Shown here: one piece after another, positions 1 to 5,708 of the stretch
How the letters are laid out: each line of letters begins with the position of its first letter
Numbering within the stretch: the stretch's first letter is position 1
The notes under the pieces: model-generated
What the model saw: only the letters and a program-made list of their open reading frames with translations
What the model was told of the DNA's origin: nothing
Database searches by the model: none
Position numbers and translations under genes: made by a program
Assembly: GCA_021790035.1 (NCBI GenBank)
Contig: JAJYIO010000200.1
Location: forward strand, 1-5,708
Length of the DNA: 5,708 nt
Direction of reading: 5' to 3'
Source of the DNA: a bacterium
GTDB taxonomy: Bacteria; Cyanobacteriota; Sericytochromatia; S15B-MN24; VGJW01

Positions 1-1861
1 CCAGCTCTCCGTTTTCGCGGTAGTGCAGGAAATCTCGGGCCACGAGCTCGGAGGTGAGGGCCTCGACGTCTCCTGGGACCATCTCGGCCAGCAACTCGAG
101 GCTGAAGTTGCGCCCGACGACCGATGCCACCTGGATGAGGCTGCGCAAACGGTGCGGCAAGGCGTCGAGCCGGGCGGAGACGACCCCCTTGATCGAGGTC
201 GGAAGGTCGGCGTCGTCGGGTTGTCGCGTCACCTCCCAGTGGGTCGGCGTGCGGCGGAGGAGCTTGCTGTCGACCAGTCCCTTGACCAGTTCCCAGAGGA
301 ACAGCGGATTGCCCTCGCTGCGGCCGAGCACGTGATCGGCCAGGCGTACGATGTCTTCGGGCCAGAGCGTGGGCGAGGCTGGCAATCCGAGGGCGACGGC
401 CAGCAGGGCCCGCTGATCGCCCGGTGGCAGCGGGCCCAGGACGATCTGCGTCAGATCGACCTTGCTGGCCCACTCGGACGTACCCTGGTCGTTGCGGGGG
501 CGGGCCTGGTAGAAGATCAGCGCGGGCAGCGGCTCGTGCTGATCCGCGAGGCGATCGATGAAGGAGTTGAGCCACTCGAGCGAGCCCAGATCGGCCCAGT
601 GCAGGTCGTCGATCGACAAGACGAGCGGCTGGCGTCTGGCGTCTGCCACCAGCAGGTCGGCCAGGGCGGAAAACCCGGCGTCCCGGCGCTGGCGGGCAGT
701 TCCCTCGGAAGCCGCGTGATCGCCTGCGAGCCCGAGGAGGCTGGCGATCAGCTCGGCGGCGGCCGCTGCATCCGGGTAGCCGGCCTGCAAGGCCTTCTTG
801 TGCAGGGCGTTCTGGATGCGATCCGCATCGGCCGTGCTGCCGATGTCGAGCCACTCCTGCACGAGCGCGGATACCATGTGCAGGGCATGCTGGCGACCGT
901 AGGACGGACACCGCACGCGAAGAATCCGCCCCTCGCCCCGACGGCGGATCCGGTCGAGGAACTCCCTGGCCAGGCGGCTCTTTCCGATGCCGGCCTCCCC
1001 GACCAGGCCCACGACCTGGACGGTGCCGCCGCGCAGGTTGTCCAGGCAGGCCAGCAGGCGGGTCAGCTCGCTTTGCCGACCGACCATCGGAGCGCGCTCG
1101 CGGAACTCGCCGCGGGGAATCGGACGCACGCTGACGGGTCGATAGGCGGGGACCGGCGCGGGTAATCCCTTCAAGGTCAGGGTTCCGACCAGATCGTACT
1201 CGAAACGTTCCTTGGTCACCTTGTACGTGGCCTCGCCGACGTAGACCATCTGGGGCGGCGCGGCGGTCTCGAGGCGTTGCGCGAGGTTCACGGCATCGCC
1301 CATGACCGTGTAGTCTCGCTTGGCGCCGCTGCCCACGGCGCCCGCCACGACCAGGCCCGTGTTGATGCCGATGCGGACGGCCAGCTGGATGCCCGTCTGG
1401 GCCTCGAGCTGGGCCGCGAACGCCCGGGCGGCGCCTTGCATCTCGAGCCCCGCTCGCACCGCCCGTTCTGGATCGTCCTCGTGGGCGATCGGTGCCCCGA
1501 ACAGCGCCATGAGCGCATCTCCCATGTACTTGTCCACGACGCCGCCACAGCGGTACACGGGCTCGCTCAGGGCGCTGAAGAAGGCGTTCAGGATCTCGGT
1601 CACGCGCTCCGGGTCGAGTCGGTTCGACAGCGCGGTGAAGCCCTCGACGTCTGCGAAGAGGACCGTGACGACGCGACGATCCGAGGCCGGCAGTTCGAGC
1701 TGGGTCGCGCCGGTCAGGCGAGCCCCGCAGGTCAGGCAGTAGGCCCGGTGGTCGGCAACGCTGGCCAGGCAATCCGGACAGGATTCCTGCACCCGCTTGC
1801 CGCACGTGCCGCAGAAGCGGGCCGTCAGAGGCAGGTTGGCCTGGCACTCGATGCAGGTCAT
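1..1861 (-). CDS. Zinc-ribbon / class III adenylate cyclase / STAND ATPase regulator, C-terminus beyond window
   Basis: The frame is open from an ATG at 1861 to the left edge, 620 codons with no stop; the rest lies outside the window. Residues 3-45 form a double zinc ribbon with four CxxC pairs (C3/C6, C17/C20, C28/C31, C42/C45). Residues about 60-235 are a class III nucleotide cyclase: FADVEGFT with metal ligand D71, KYMGDALMALFG with K111 and D115, RDYTVMGDAVNLAQRLE with T185, N192 and R196. All catalytic positions are kept, and the K/T purine-selecting pair points to a class IIIb adenylate cyclase (ATP to cAMP). An AAA_16/STAND module follows: MVGR at 259, Walker A GEAGIGKS 288-295, Walker B IDDLHWAD 417-424, GNPLF at 517-521, then a winged-helix-like stretch. 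Relatives end in long TPR repeats, which would lie off the edge. No signal peptide or membrane segment is visible, so it is probably cytoplasmic. The ligand sensed is unknown. It probably has its own promoter. Confidence 0.93.
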   Translation of the reverse strand, partial: MTCIECQANLPLTARFCGTCGKRVQESCPDCLASVADHRAYCLTCGARLTGATQLELPASDRRVVTVLFADVEGFTALSNRLDPERVTEILNAFFSALSEPVYRCGGVVDKYMGDALMALFGAPIAHEDDPERAVRAGLEMQGAARAFAAQLEAQTGIQLAVRIGINTGLVVAGAVGSGAKRDYTVMGDAVNLAQRLETAAPPQMVYVGEATYKVTKERFEYDLVGTLTLKGLPAPVPAYRPVSVRPIPRGEFRERAPMVGRQSELTRLLACLDNLRGGTVQVVGLVGEAGIGKSRLAREFLDRIRRRGEGRILRVRCPSYGRQHALHMVSALVQEWLDIGSTADADRIQNALHKKALQAGYPDAAAAAELIASLLGLAGDHAASEGTARQRRDAGFSALADLLVADARRQPLVLSIDDLHWADLGSLEWLNSFIDRLADQHEPLPALIFYQARPRNDQGTSEWASKVDLTQIVLGPLPPGDQRALLAVALGLPASPTLWPEDIVRLADHVLGRSEGNPLFLWELVKGLVDSKLLRRTPTHWEVTRQPDDADLPTSIKGVVSARLDALPHRLRSLIQVASVVGRNFSLELLAEMVPGDVEALTSELVARDFLHYRENGEL

Positions 1862-1868
1862 GCGGCCG

Positions 1869-1874
1869 ATTATA
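1869..1874 (-). promoter_or_regulatory. Perfect -10 box (TATAAT) of the cyclase gene, leaderless arrangement
   Basis: Read on the minus strand, TATAAT at 1874-1869 is followed by seven bases (CGGCCGC) and then the ATG at 1861-1859. Initiation 7-8 bases after the -10 box would fall at or beside the A of the start codon, so the mRNA would have almost no 5' leader. No Shine-Dalgarno sequence precedes this ATG, which agrees. The -35 region (about 1892-1897, GTCGGC on the minus strand) is a poor match to TTGACA. I saw no other TATAAT in the window, and a chance match is unlikely in such GC-rich DNA. The start site is inferred, not shown. Confidence 0.65.
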
Positions 1875-1951
1875 GGCGAGCATGCCGGGACGCCGACGAC
1901 AGAAAAGATGGTGCGCGGTGCCCAATTTCCGGACTTCAGGCGCAGGTTCGA

Positions 1952-1978
1952 GCCGCCCGCGCGTGGAGCGGGCCCGGC
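1952..1978 (-). terminator. GC-rich hairpin just downstream of the btpA stop, possible terminator
   Basis: An inverted repeat pairs 1952-1960 (GCCGCCCGC) with 1968-1973 (GCGGGC) plus 1976-1978 (GGC). That is nine base pairs with a two-base bulge at 1974-1975 and a seven-base loop. It begins 13 bases past the btpA stop and lies between that gene and the cyclase promoter, where a terminator would be expected. No T-run follows on the minus strand, so it is not a classical intrinsic terminator; it may act weakly, with Rho, or be chance pairing in GC-rich DNA. Confidence 0.35.
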
Positions 1979-1991
1979 GGCCAGCTGCTGC

Positions 1992-2792
1992 TTATCGGCT
2001 GGCCGCTGCCATCTGGACCATGCGCCGGACCCGGGCGACGTCCACGCGACCGTCGTCGCCATGCAAGGCCGTCGCCACGATCGCCGCGTCGGCGAGGCCC
2101 GCGAAGTCGCCCATCGTCTGCTCGCGCAACCCCGAGCCCACGACGAGCGGCGCGCCCGGGACTGCCCGGCGGACCCGGCGAAAATCCTCGGGATCGGCGG
2201 CCTTGCCGGTTCCCGCGCCCGACAGGATGAGGGCCGAAGCTCCCCCCCGCTCGAAGGCGTCGGCGGCCTGATCCTCGAGTCGCTGGGCTCCGAGCGGAGC
2301 CGCATGCTTGACCATGACGTCGCTCCAGACGGCGATGTCGGAGCCGAGCATCCGGCGGTCGAGCGCCAGGTTCCAGGCCAGGCCCTGGAGAATTCCCTGG
2401 TCGGTCACCATGGCGCTGACCAGGACGTTGACCCGGATGAAGTCGGCACCCACCGCCGTGGCGATCGCCAGCGCCGAGTGAGCGTCGTTGCGTAGCACGT
2501 TGATGCCGAGCGGGAGCCCCCCGAACCGCTCCCTGACCGCCAGCGCCACGACCGTGAGGGCAGCCACCGTCGCCGGTGGAGCGGCGCCGGGGCAAAAGGG
2601 GCGATCCCCGAAATTCTCGACGATGAGGGCGTCAACGCCCCCGCTGGCATAGGCCTCGGCGTCGAAGAGGGCTCGGTCCCTGACTGCGGCCAGATCGCCG
2701 GCCCACTCGGGGGAGCCGGGCAAGGCCAGGAGGTGCAAGACGCCCACGAGGCCGCGGGGCGATCGGGGATCAAATGTTGACATGTTGCTCAC
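1992..2792 (-). CDS. btpA: BtpA/SgcQ-family TIM-barrel protein
   Basis: This 266-residue protein has the usual family length and the family motifs in order: GVLHLLALPGSP (17-28), VENFGD (58-63), LGINVLRND (95-103), FIRVN (118-122), DVMVKHAAPL (158-167), SGAGTG (191-196) and GSGL (219-222). These mark the beta-strand ends of a TIM barrel; the glycine-rich C-terminal loops resemble phosphate-binding sites. In the cyanobacterium Synechocystis, BtpA is needed for stable photosystem I, but homologues (E. coli SgcQ, many archaeal proteins) occur in organisms without photosynthesis and their reaction is not established, so the name implies no photosynthetic role here. The start is uncertain: GTG at 2792 or ATG three codons later at 2783; neither has a good Shine-Dalgarno site. 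The gene lies 47 bases after ricT on the same strand and may be the last gene of that operon. The stop is TAA, followed by a hairpin. Confidence 0.9.
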   Translation of the reverse strand: MSNMSTFDPRSPRGLVGVLHLLALPGSPEWAGDLAAVRDRALFDAEAYASGGVDALIVENFGDRPFCPGAAPPATVAALTVVALAVRERFGGLPLGINVLRNDAHSALAIATAVGADFIRVNVLVSAMVTDQGILQGLAWNLALDRRMLGSDIAVWSDVMVKHAAPLGAQRLEDQAADAFERGGASALILSGAGTGKAADPEDFRRVRRAVPGAPLVVGSGLREQTMGDFAGLADAAIVATALHGDDGRVDVARVRRMVQMAAASR

Positions 2793-2839
2793 TGGTAAAG
2801 GTGTACAAGGAGGGCAAGACAGGGGCGGCCATGGGAGCG

Positions 2840-3673
2840 TCAGCTGGGATCATGGGCCTCGGGCGCACGACGCGCCTCGAGCGGCACCACCCGAGAAGCC
2901 GGGATGCGCCGGACCCGCTCATCTGCTTCGAGCTCGACCCGCAAAGCCTCGTTGAAGTAGTCGTGCCCGACGACCCTGGCCGGGCCTTCCGGCGTCCGCA
3001 CCCCGGTGCCCACGACCGGAAGCTCTCGCTTGATGGAAAGAACCATGTCGTGCTCGTAGGTGAGGCAGCACTTGAGCCGTCCGCACATCCCTGACAGCTT
3101 GGTCGGGTGCAGCGGGAGCGCCTGGTCCTTGGCAAGCTTGATGGTGATCGGCATGAACTCCTTGAGGAAGGTCGCGCAGCACAGCTCCTGGCCGCAGGCC
3201 CCGGCGCCACCGAGCAGCTTGGTCTCGTCGCGGACGCCGATCTGGCGCAGATCGATGCGGGTCCGGCGGAACGTGCCGGTGAGATCCTTGAGCAGCTCCC
3301 GAAAGTCGACGCGATGCTCCGCGGTGTAGTAGAAGGTCAAGCGGGCAAAGTCGAAGGTGTACGACGTCTGCACGAGCCGCATCTCGAGACCGCGCCGGGA
3401 AATCCTGTCAACGCAGGCGGCGTGGGCGCGCACCTCCTCCTTCCACTTGGTCTCCATCTGGCTCATGTCGGAAACCGTGGCGCGCCGGATCAGCTTGACC
3501 GAGGCGCCGTCGGGGCGCTGGGCCGCCAGGTGCTCGGCGACGAGGACGACCGGGGCGCAGTCGAGGCCGCGCTCGCTCTGGAAGACGACGAAATCCCCGC
3601 GGCTCAGCGTCTCATCCGCCGGATCGAGAAAACGGAGGGCGCCCAGGCGCTGCCGGATGGCTGGCCTCGACAT
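2840..3673 (-). CDS. ricT: RicT (YaaT), PSP1-domain iron-sulfur regulator
   Basis: This is a 277-residue member of the PSP1 C-terminal domain family. The core domain spans about 93-180, ending in the RQIGVRDETKLLGG region. Next comes the RicT cysteine signature: C160, C165 and C166 in ACGQELCCATF, then C197, C202 and C203 in SGMCGRLKCCLTYE, joined by a conserved IKLAKDQ...HPTKLSG linker. In Bacillus subtilis RicT joins RicA and RicF in a complex carrying two [4Fe-4S] clusters that steers RNase Y-dependent mRNA maturation and affects competence, sporulation and biofilms. The cysteines here fit cluster binding. Partners are not in this window. The ATG at 3673 directly abuts the holB TAG (3676-3674), and GGAG at 3687-3684 lies ten bases upstream, inside the holB end. 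This spacing implies translational coupling. The C-terminal tail past about residue 262 is poorly conserved and arginine/proline rich. Confidence 0.95.
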   Translation of the reverse strand: MSRPAIRQRLGALRFLDPADETLSRGDFVVFQSERGLDCAPVVLVAEHLAAQRPDGASVKLIRRATVSDMSQMETKWKEEVRAHAACVDRISRRGLEMRLVQTSYTFDFARLTFYYTAEHRVDFRELLKDLTGTFRRTRIDLRQIGVRDETKLLGGAGACGQELCCATFLKEFMPITIKLAKDQALPLHPTKLSGMCGRLKCCLTYEHDMVLSIKRELPVVGTGVRTPEGPARVVGHDYFNEALRVELEADERVRRIPASRVVPLEARRAPEAHDPS

Positions 3674-4660
3674 CTAGCCGCCGCTCCGTTGGCTAGCGGA
3701 ACGGCGTGCCGCCAGATCGCACGCCAGACCCGTCCAGGCCAGGCGGGCATTGCCCGCGGCCAGCAAGTGCCGGCGGGTCGCCTCCACGCGATCCATGACC
3801 TTGGCCCAGTACGTCCGAGAATCCGGAAGCTCGCCGAGGTGCACGGCCACCTCGGGGCGGCCCAGCCAGTCGCGGCGGCCCGTCTGCAGCCAGAGCCGGA
3901 CGTCGCGGAGCTGGTCGGTGACGTCCTCTAGCACCTCGAGTTGCTCCTCGAGGGGAAGATTGGCCAGAGCCTCGGCTTCTGCCAGGGCCTCCACGACGTC
4001 GTCGCTCTCCAGCAGGCGGGTGGCGGGAAGATCCCGCTTGGTGGCCAGGATCAGGGCTCGTCCGGGTCTGCCACCGGATCGAAAAGCGGCGTAGCGAGCA
4101 CGATCCGGGTCGATGCCTTTGGTTCGGGTGAGCCAGGCCGCGATGGCCTCGGACGGCACCAGGGAGAAGGGGATGCGCTGGCAACGTGACACGAGTGTCG
4201 GTAGCAGATCCGAGACGGTCTTTGCAAGCAGGAGGAGAATCGTCCGGTCGGGCGGTTCCTCCAGCGTCTTGAGGAGGGCATTGGCGGAAGGTGGGTTGAG
4301 CGTGTCAGCATCCAGGACGTGGATCTGGCGCCAGGCGCGGTAAGGGGCGAGATCCGCCTGGCGGATGAGCTCGCGGACCTGGTCGATGGTGGTGTTCTTG
4401 CCGTCGGGCGCCCAGACGTGCCGGTCGGGATGGTTGCCGCTGGCCACCGTGCGGCACTCGGCGCACGAACCGCAGCCCGTCCGGTGCTCGCAGAACAGCG
4501 CCTGGATCCAGGCCTCGGCACACGTGGCCTTGCCCGATCCGGTGGGCCCGACGAACAGGTAGGCGTGGCTCGGCCGGGCCAGTGCTCGCTCGAGCAGAGC
4601 GAGCGCTCGGTCCTGTCCGAGGATCAAAGCAAAGGCCGCGACGGCAGGGACTGTGCTCAA
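3674..4660 (-). CDS. holB: DNA polymerase III subunit delta'
   Basis: A 328-residue AAA+ clamp-loader subunit. It shows ILGQ near the N-terminus (13-16), HAYLFVGP followed by Walker A GPTGSGKA (38-45), and a zinc site C57, C63, C66, C69. TTIDQVRELI (90-99) is the typical HolB segment, D117-A-D sits at the Walker B position, and SANALLKTLEEPP (125-137) and the SRC motif (158-160) follow. Together with DnaX and delta it opens and loads the beta sliding clamp at primed DNA. The C-terminal half is less conserved and alpha-helical in character, as expected for the collar domain. The start is TTG at 4660 with a weak G-rich site (GGGGG, 4671-4667) six bases upstream; no ATG lies near, and the length before ILGQ is normal. 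It begins 15 bases after the GGDEF-like gene's stop and ends flush with the ricT start, so the three genes probably share a transcript. Confidence 0.95.
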   Translation of the reverse strand: MSTVPAVAAFALILGQDRALALLERALARPSHAYLFVGPTGSGKATCAEAWIQALFCEHRTGCGSCAECRTVASGNHPDRHVWAPDGKNTTIDQVRELIRQADLAPYRAWRQIHVLDADTLNPPSANALLKTLEEPPDRTILLLLAKTVSDLLPTLVSRCQRIPFSLVPSEAIAAWLTRTKGIDPDRARYAAFRSGGRPGRALILATKRDLPATRLLESDDVVEALAEAEALANLPLEEQLEVLEDVTDQLRDVRLWLQTGRRDWLGRPEVAVHLGELPDSRTYWAKVMDRVEATRRHLLAAGNARLAWTGLACDLAARRSASQRSGG

Positions 4661-4675
4661 GGCGCGCCCCCGGCG

Positions 4676-5708
4676 CTATACCTCTCGGTAGAACTGCATG
4701 CCGCCACCCGGCGTGGCATAGCAGATCACCCGGCGCCCACCATCCTTGCGAGCCAGCTCGATGCGGCGGGTCGCAAGCTGCACCAGGGCCCGGGGAGAGG
4801 TGGTCTCGATGGTGGACGAGACGCCTGCCAGGGGCTCGAGAGCCGGAGAAATGGTGAGGACCCGCTTGGCAAAACGCTTGAGGACCTCCACCGCGGCCTC
4901 GGCCGATGTCGAGGGGAAGTAAAACAGCAGATCGTAGCCATCCCAGCGAACTGCCCAGTCCGTCTGACGGACGACCTGCCGGACGGCCTGGCCGACCTGC
5001 GCGAAGATCTTGTTGGCCTCTTCGGGCGCCATCGTGCGGGCGAGCGCCGCGAAGTTGTCGAGCGCGACGATCGCCACCGACCCGGTTTCCTTGGACCGGA
5101 CCAGGCGCTCGCACTCTTCCCGGAACCGCTCGTTGAAGTAGACGCGATTCCACAGACCCGTCATCTTGTCGGTGGAGGTGCGCTTGTTGACCTCCTCCTC
5201 TAGCTTGTAGGCGTGAGCGATGAGGCCGATCGGCGTGGCCAGGATGCGCGCAATGCTCTGCAGGTACTCGGGATCCTGGCCGCTGACCAGCAAGAGACCG
5301 TAATTCTGGCGGTTGGCCACGAGGCCGACTCGAAACGCGCCCGGGATCTCCGCCACCGGCTGAAAGTCGTGCTCGGGCAGGTAGTCCTCGATCTCCTTGG
5401 TCGACGTGAGAGCCTCGAAGGTCTTCTCGGCGTCGGGGGTCAGCGGAACGAGCCCTTCGGGCGCCGGCCACCAGGCGGCAGCCTGCACGCCGGGCGCCTG
5501 CTCCCGCAGCGCATCCTTGATGCTCCCGTACGTATATTCCCAGTTGGTGCTCGGGGCGATCTTGCGGCCGATGGCCACCAGGTCGGCCTTCCCCGAAGCG
5601 ACGATTTCCTCTGCCTGTTTGGGTGCCGTGATCAAGCCGACGGCCGCGGTGCAGATGTCAGCTTCCCGGCGGACCTGCTCGGCAAACTGCACCTGGTAGC
5701 CGGGCGAA
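4676..5708 (-). CDS. Old Yellow Enzyme C-terminal segment fused in frame to a GAF-like / degenerate GGDEF protein; N-terminus beyond window
   Basis: The frame is open from the right edge to a TAG at 4678-4676, so the real start lies outside. A GTG at 5692 is available but sits inside a conserved motif; residues are numbered from it. Up to R43 the protein matches the C-terminal half-barrel of YqjM/NamA flavin oxidoreductases: PGYQV...FAEQVRREAD, AAVGLIT and ADLVAIGR (the FMN phosphate region). The usual ELLRDP-type ending is missing. Instead, residues about 50-165 look like a GAF-like sensor, followed by a short charged helix (160-174) and a GGDEF domain starting at TDKMTGLWNR (174-183). The GGDEF signature is DGYDL (251-255), and the ND and G..GD positions after LDNF (211-214) are lost, so diguanylate cyclase activity is unlikely. 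RxxD (R242, D245) is present at the inhibitory-site position. It lies 15 bases before holB. A native GAF-GGDEF gene altered by fusion, or a contig chimera, would both explain it. Confidence 0.82.
   Translation of the reverse strand, partial: SPGYQVQFAEQVRREADICTAAVGLITAPKQAEEIVASGKADLVAIGRKIAPSTNWEYTYGSIKDALREQAPGVQAAAWWPAPEGLVPLTPDAEKTFEALTSTKEIEDYLPEHDFQPVAEIPGAFRVGLVANRQNYGLLLVSGQDPEYLQSIARILATPIGLIAHAYKLEEEVNKRTSTDKMTGLWNRVYFNERFREECERLVRSKETGSVAIVALDNFAALARTMAPEEANKIFAQVGQAVRQVVRQTDWAVRWDGYDLLFYFPSTSAEAAVEVLKRFAKRVLTISPALEPLAGVSSTIETTSPRALVQLATRRIELARKDGGRRVICYATPGGGMQFYREV
5564..5708 (-). other. Truncated Old Yellow Enzyme (YqjM/NamA-type) C-terminal coding segment
   Basis: These 48 codons read through SPGYQV, FAEQVRREADI, AAVGLITAP, QAEEIVASGKADLV and AIGR. 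This is the run found near the end of NADPH dehydrogenases of the YqjM/NamA type: the strand-loop-helix that holds the FMN phosphate, ending at the GR arginine. Family members normally carry on with ELLRDPYW-like residues, a final helix and about 25-30 more residues; here the match stops after R43 and unrelated sequence follows without a frame change. The rest of the barrel would lie to the right of the window. The assignment comes from recalled family motifs, not from an alignment. Confidence 0.78.

Noticed and set aside
23..1165. Long plus-strand open frame of 380 codons over the cyclase gene region
   Set aside because: It lies antisense to the clear cyclase/STAND reading frame. The translation has no recognisable motif, and long antisense frames are usual in GC-rich genes.
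2777..2805. TTGACA on the plus strand at 2777-2782 as a -35 box
   Set aside because: No acceptable -10 box follows at 16-18 bases, and no plus-strand gene lies downstream.
2774..3094. Small plus-strand gene of 106 codons between btpA and ricT
   Set aside because: Most of it is antisense to the ricT C-terminal coding region, and its translation shows no domain or ribosome site.
3107..5203. Plus-strand open frames at 3107-3931 and 4319-5203
   Set aside because: They are antisense to ricT, holB and the GGDEF-like gene, show no family motifs, and have low-complexity compositions typical of shadow frames.
5525..5550. AT-richer patch (TATACG on the minus strand) as a promoter for the GGDEF-holB-ricT operon
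   Set aside because: No matching -35 box was found, and the patch reads as a plausible coding helix (NWEYTYG) in the main frame.
5690..5692. GTG at 5692 as the true start of the last gene
   Set aside because: The conserved PGYQV motif continues in frame upstream of it to the window edge, so the gene begins outside the window.

Overview
This is a high-GC bacterial window, and every supportable gene lies on the minus strand, so transcription runs from high to low coordinates. In transcription order it holds five genes. (1) A gene cut by the right edge: an Old Yellow Enzyme (NADPH dehydrogenase, YqjM/NamA type) C-terminal segment runs in frame into a GAF-like plus degenerate GGDEF protein. (2) holB, DNA polymerase III delta' subunit. 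(3) ricT (yaaT), a PSP1-domain iron-sulfur protein. (4) A btpA-family TIM-barrel protein. (5) A large adenylate cyclase/STAND ATPase regulator, cut by the left edge.

The first three genes are tightly packed. There are 15 bases between the GGDEF gene and holB, and holB's stop codon directly abuts the ricT start codon. btpA follows ricT after 47 bases and may share the transcript. The holB-ricT pair is the order known from Bacillus (tmk-darA-yaaR-holB-yaaT-yabA), but here a GGDEF-like regulator sits upstream and btpA downstream. After btpA comes a gap of about 130 bases with a GC-rich hairpin and then a perfect TATAAT, placed so that transcription of the cyclase gene would begin at or next to its ATG (a leaderless mRNA).

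The organism cannot be named from this window. The high GC, RicT next to HolB, a BtpA protein, a leaderless-type promoter and a zinc-ribbon/class III cyclase/STAND regulator would fit a high-GC, deep-branching Terrabacteria-type lineage. A non-photosynthetic relative of Cyanobacteria is one possibility, held at low confidence. No RNA gene, insertion sequence, CRISPR array or phage feature was seen.

Four points deserve most attention. The first is the in-frame Old Yellow Enzyme/GAF-GGDEF junction near 5564, which is either a real gene fusion or an assembly chimera. The second is that the GGDEF domain has lost its catalytic signature but keeps an RxxD motif at the inhibitory-site position, suggesting a c-di-GMP receptor rather than a cyclase. 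The third is the leaderless promoter. The fourth is that the long cyclase reading frame covers the whole first third of the window, making the long plus-strand open frames there shadows.
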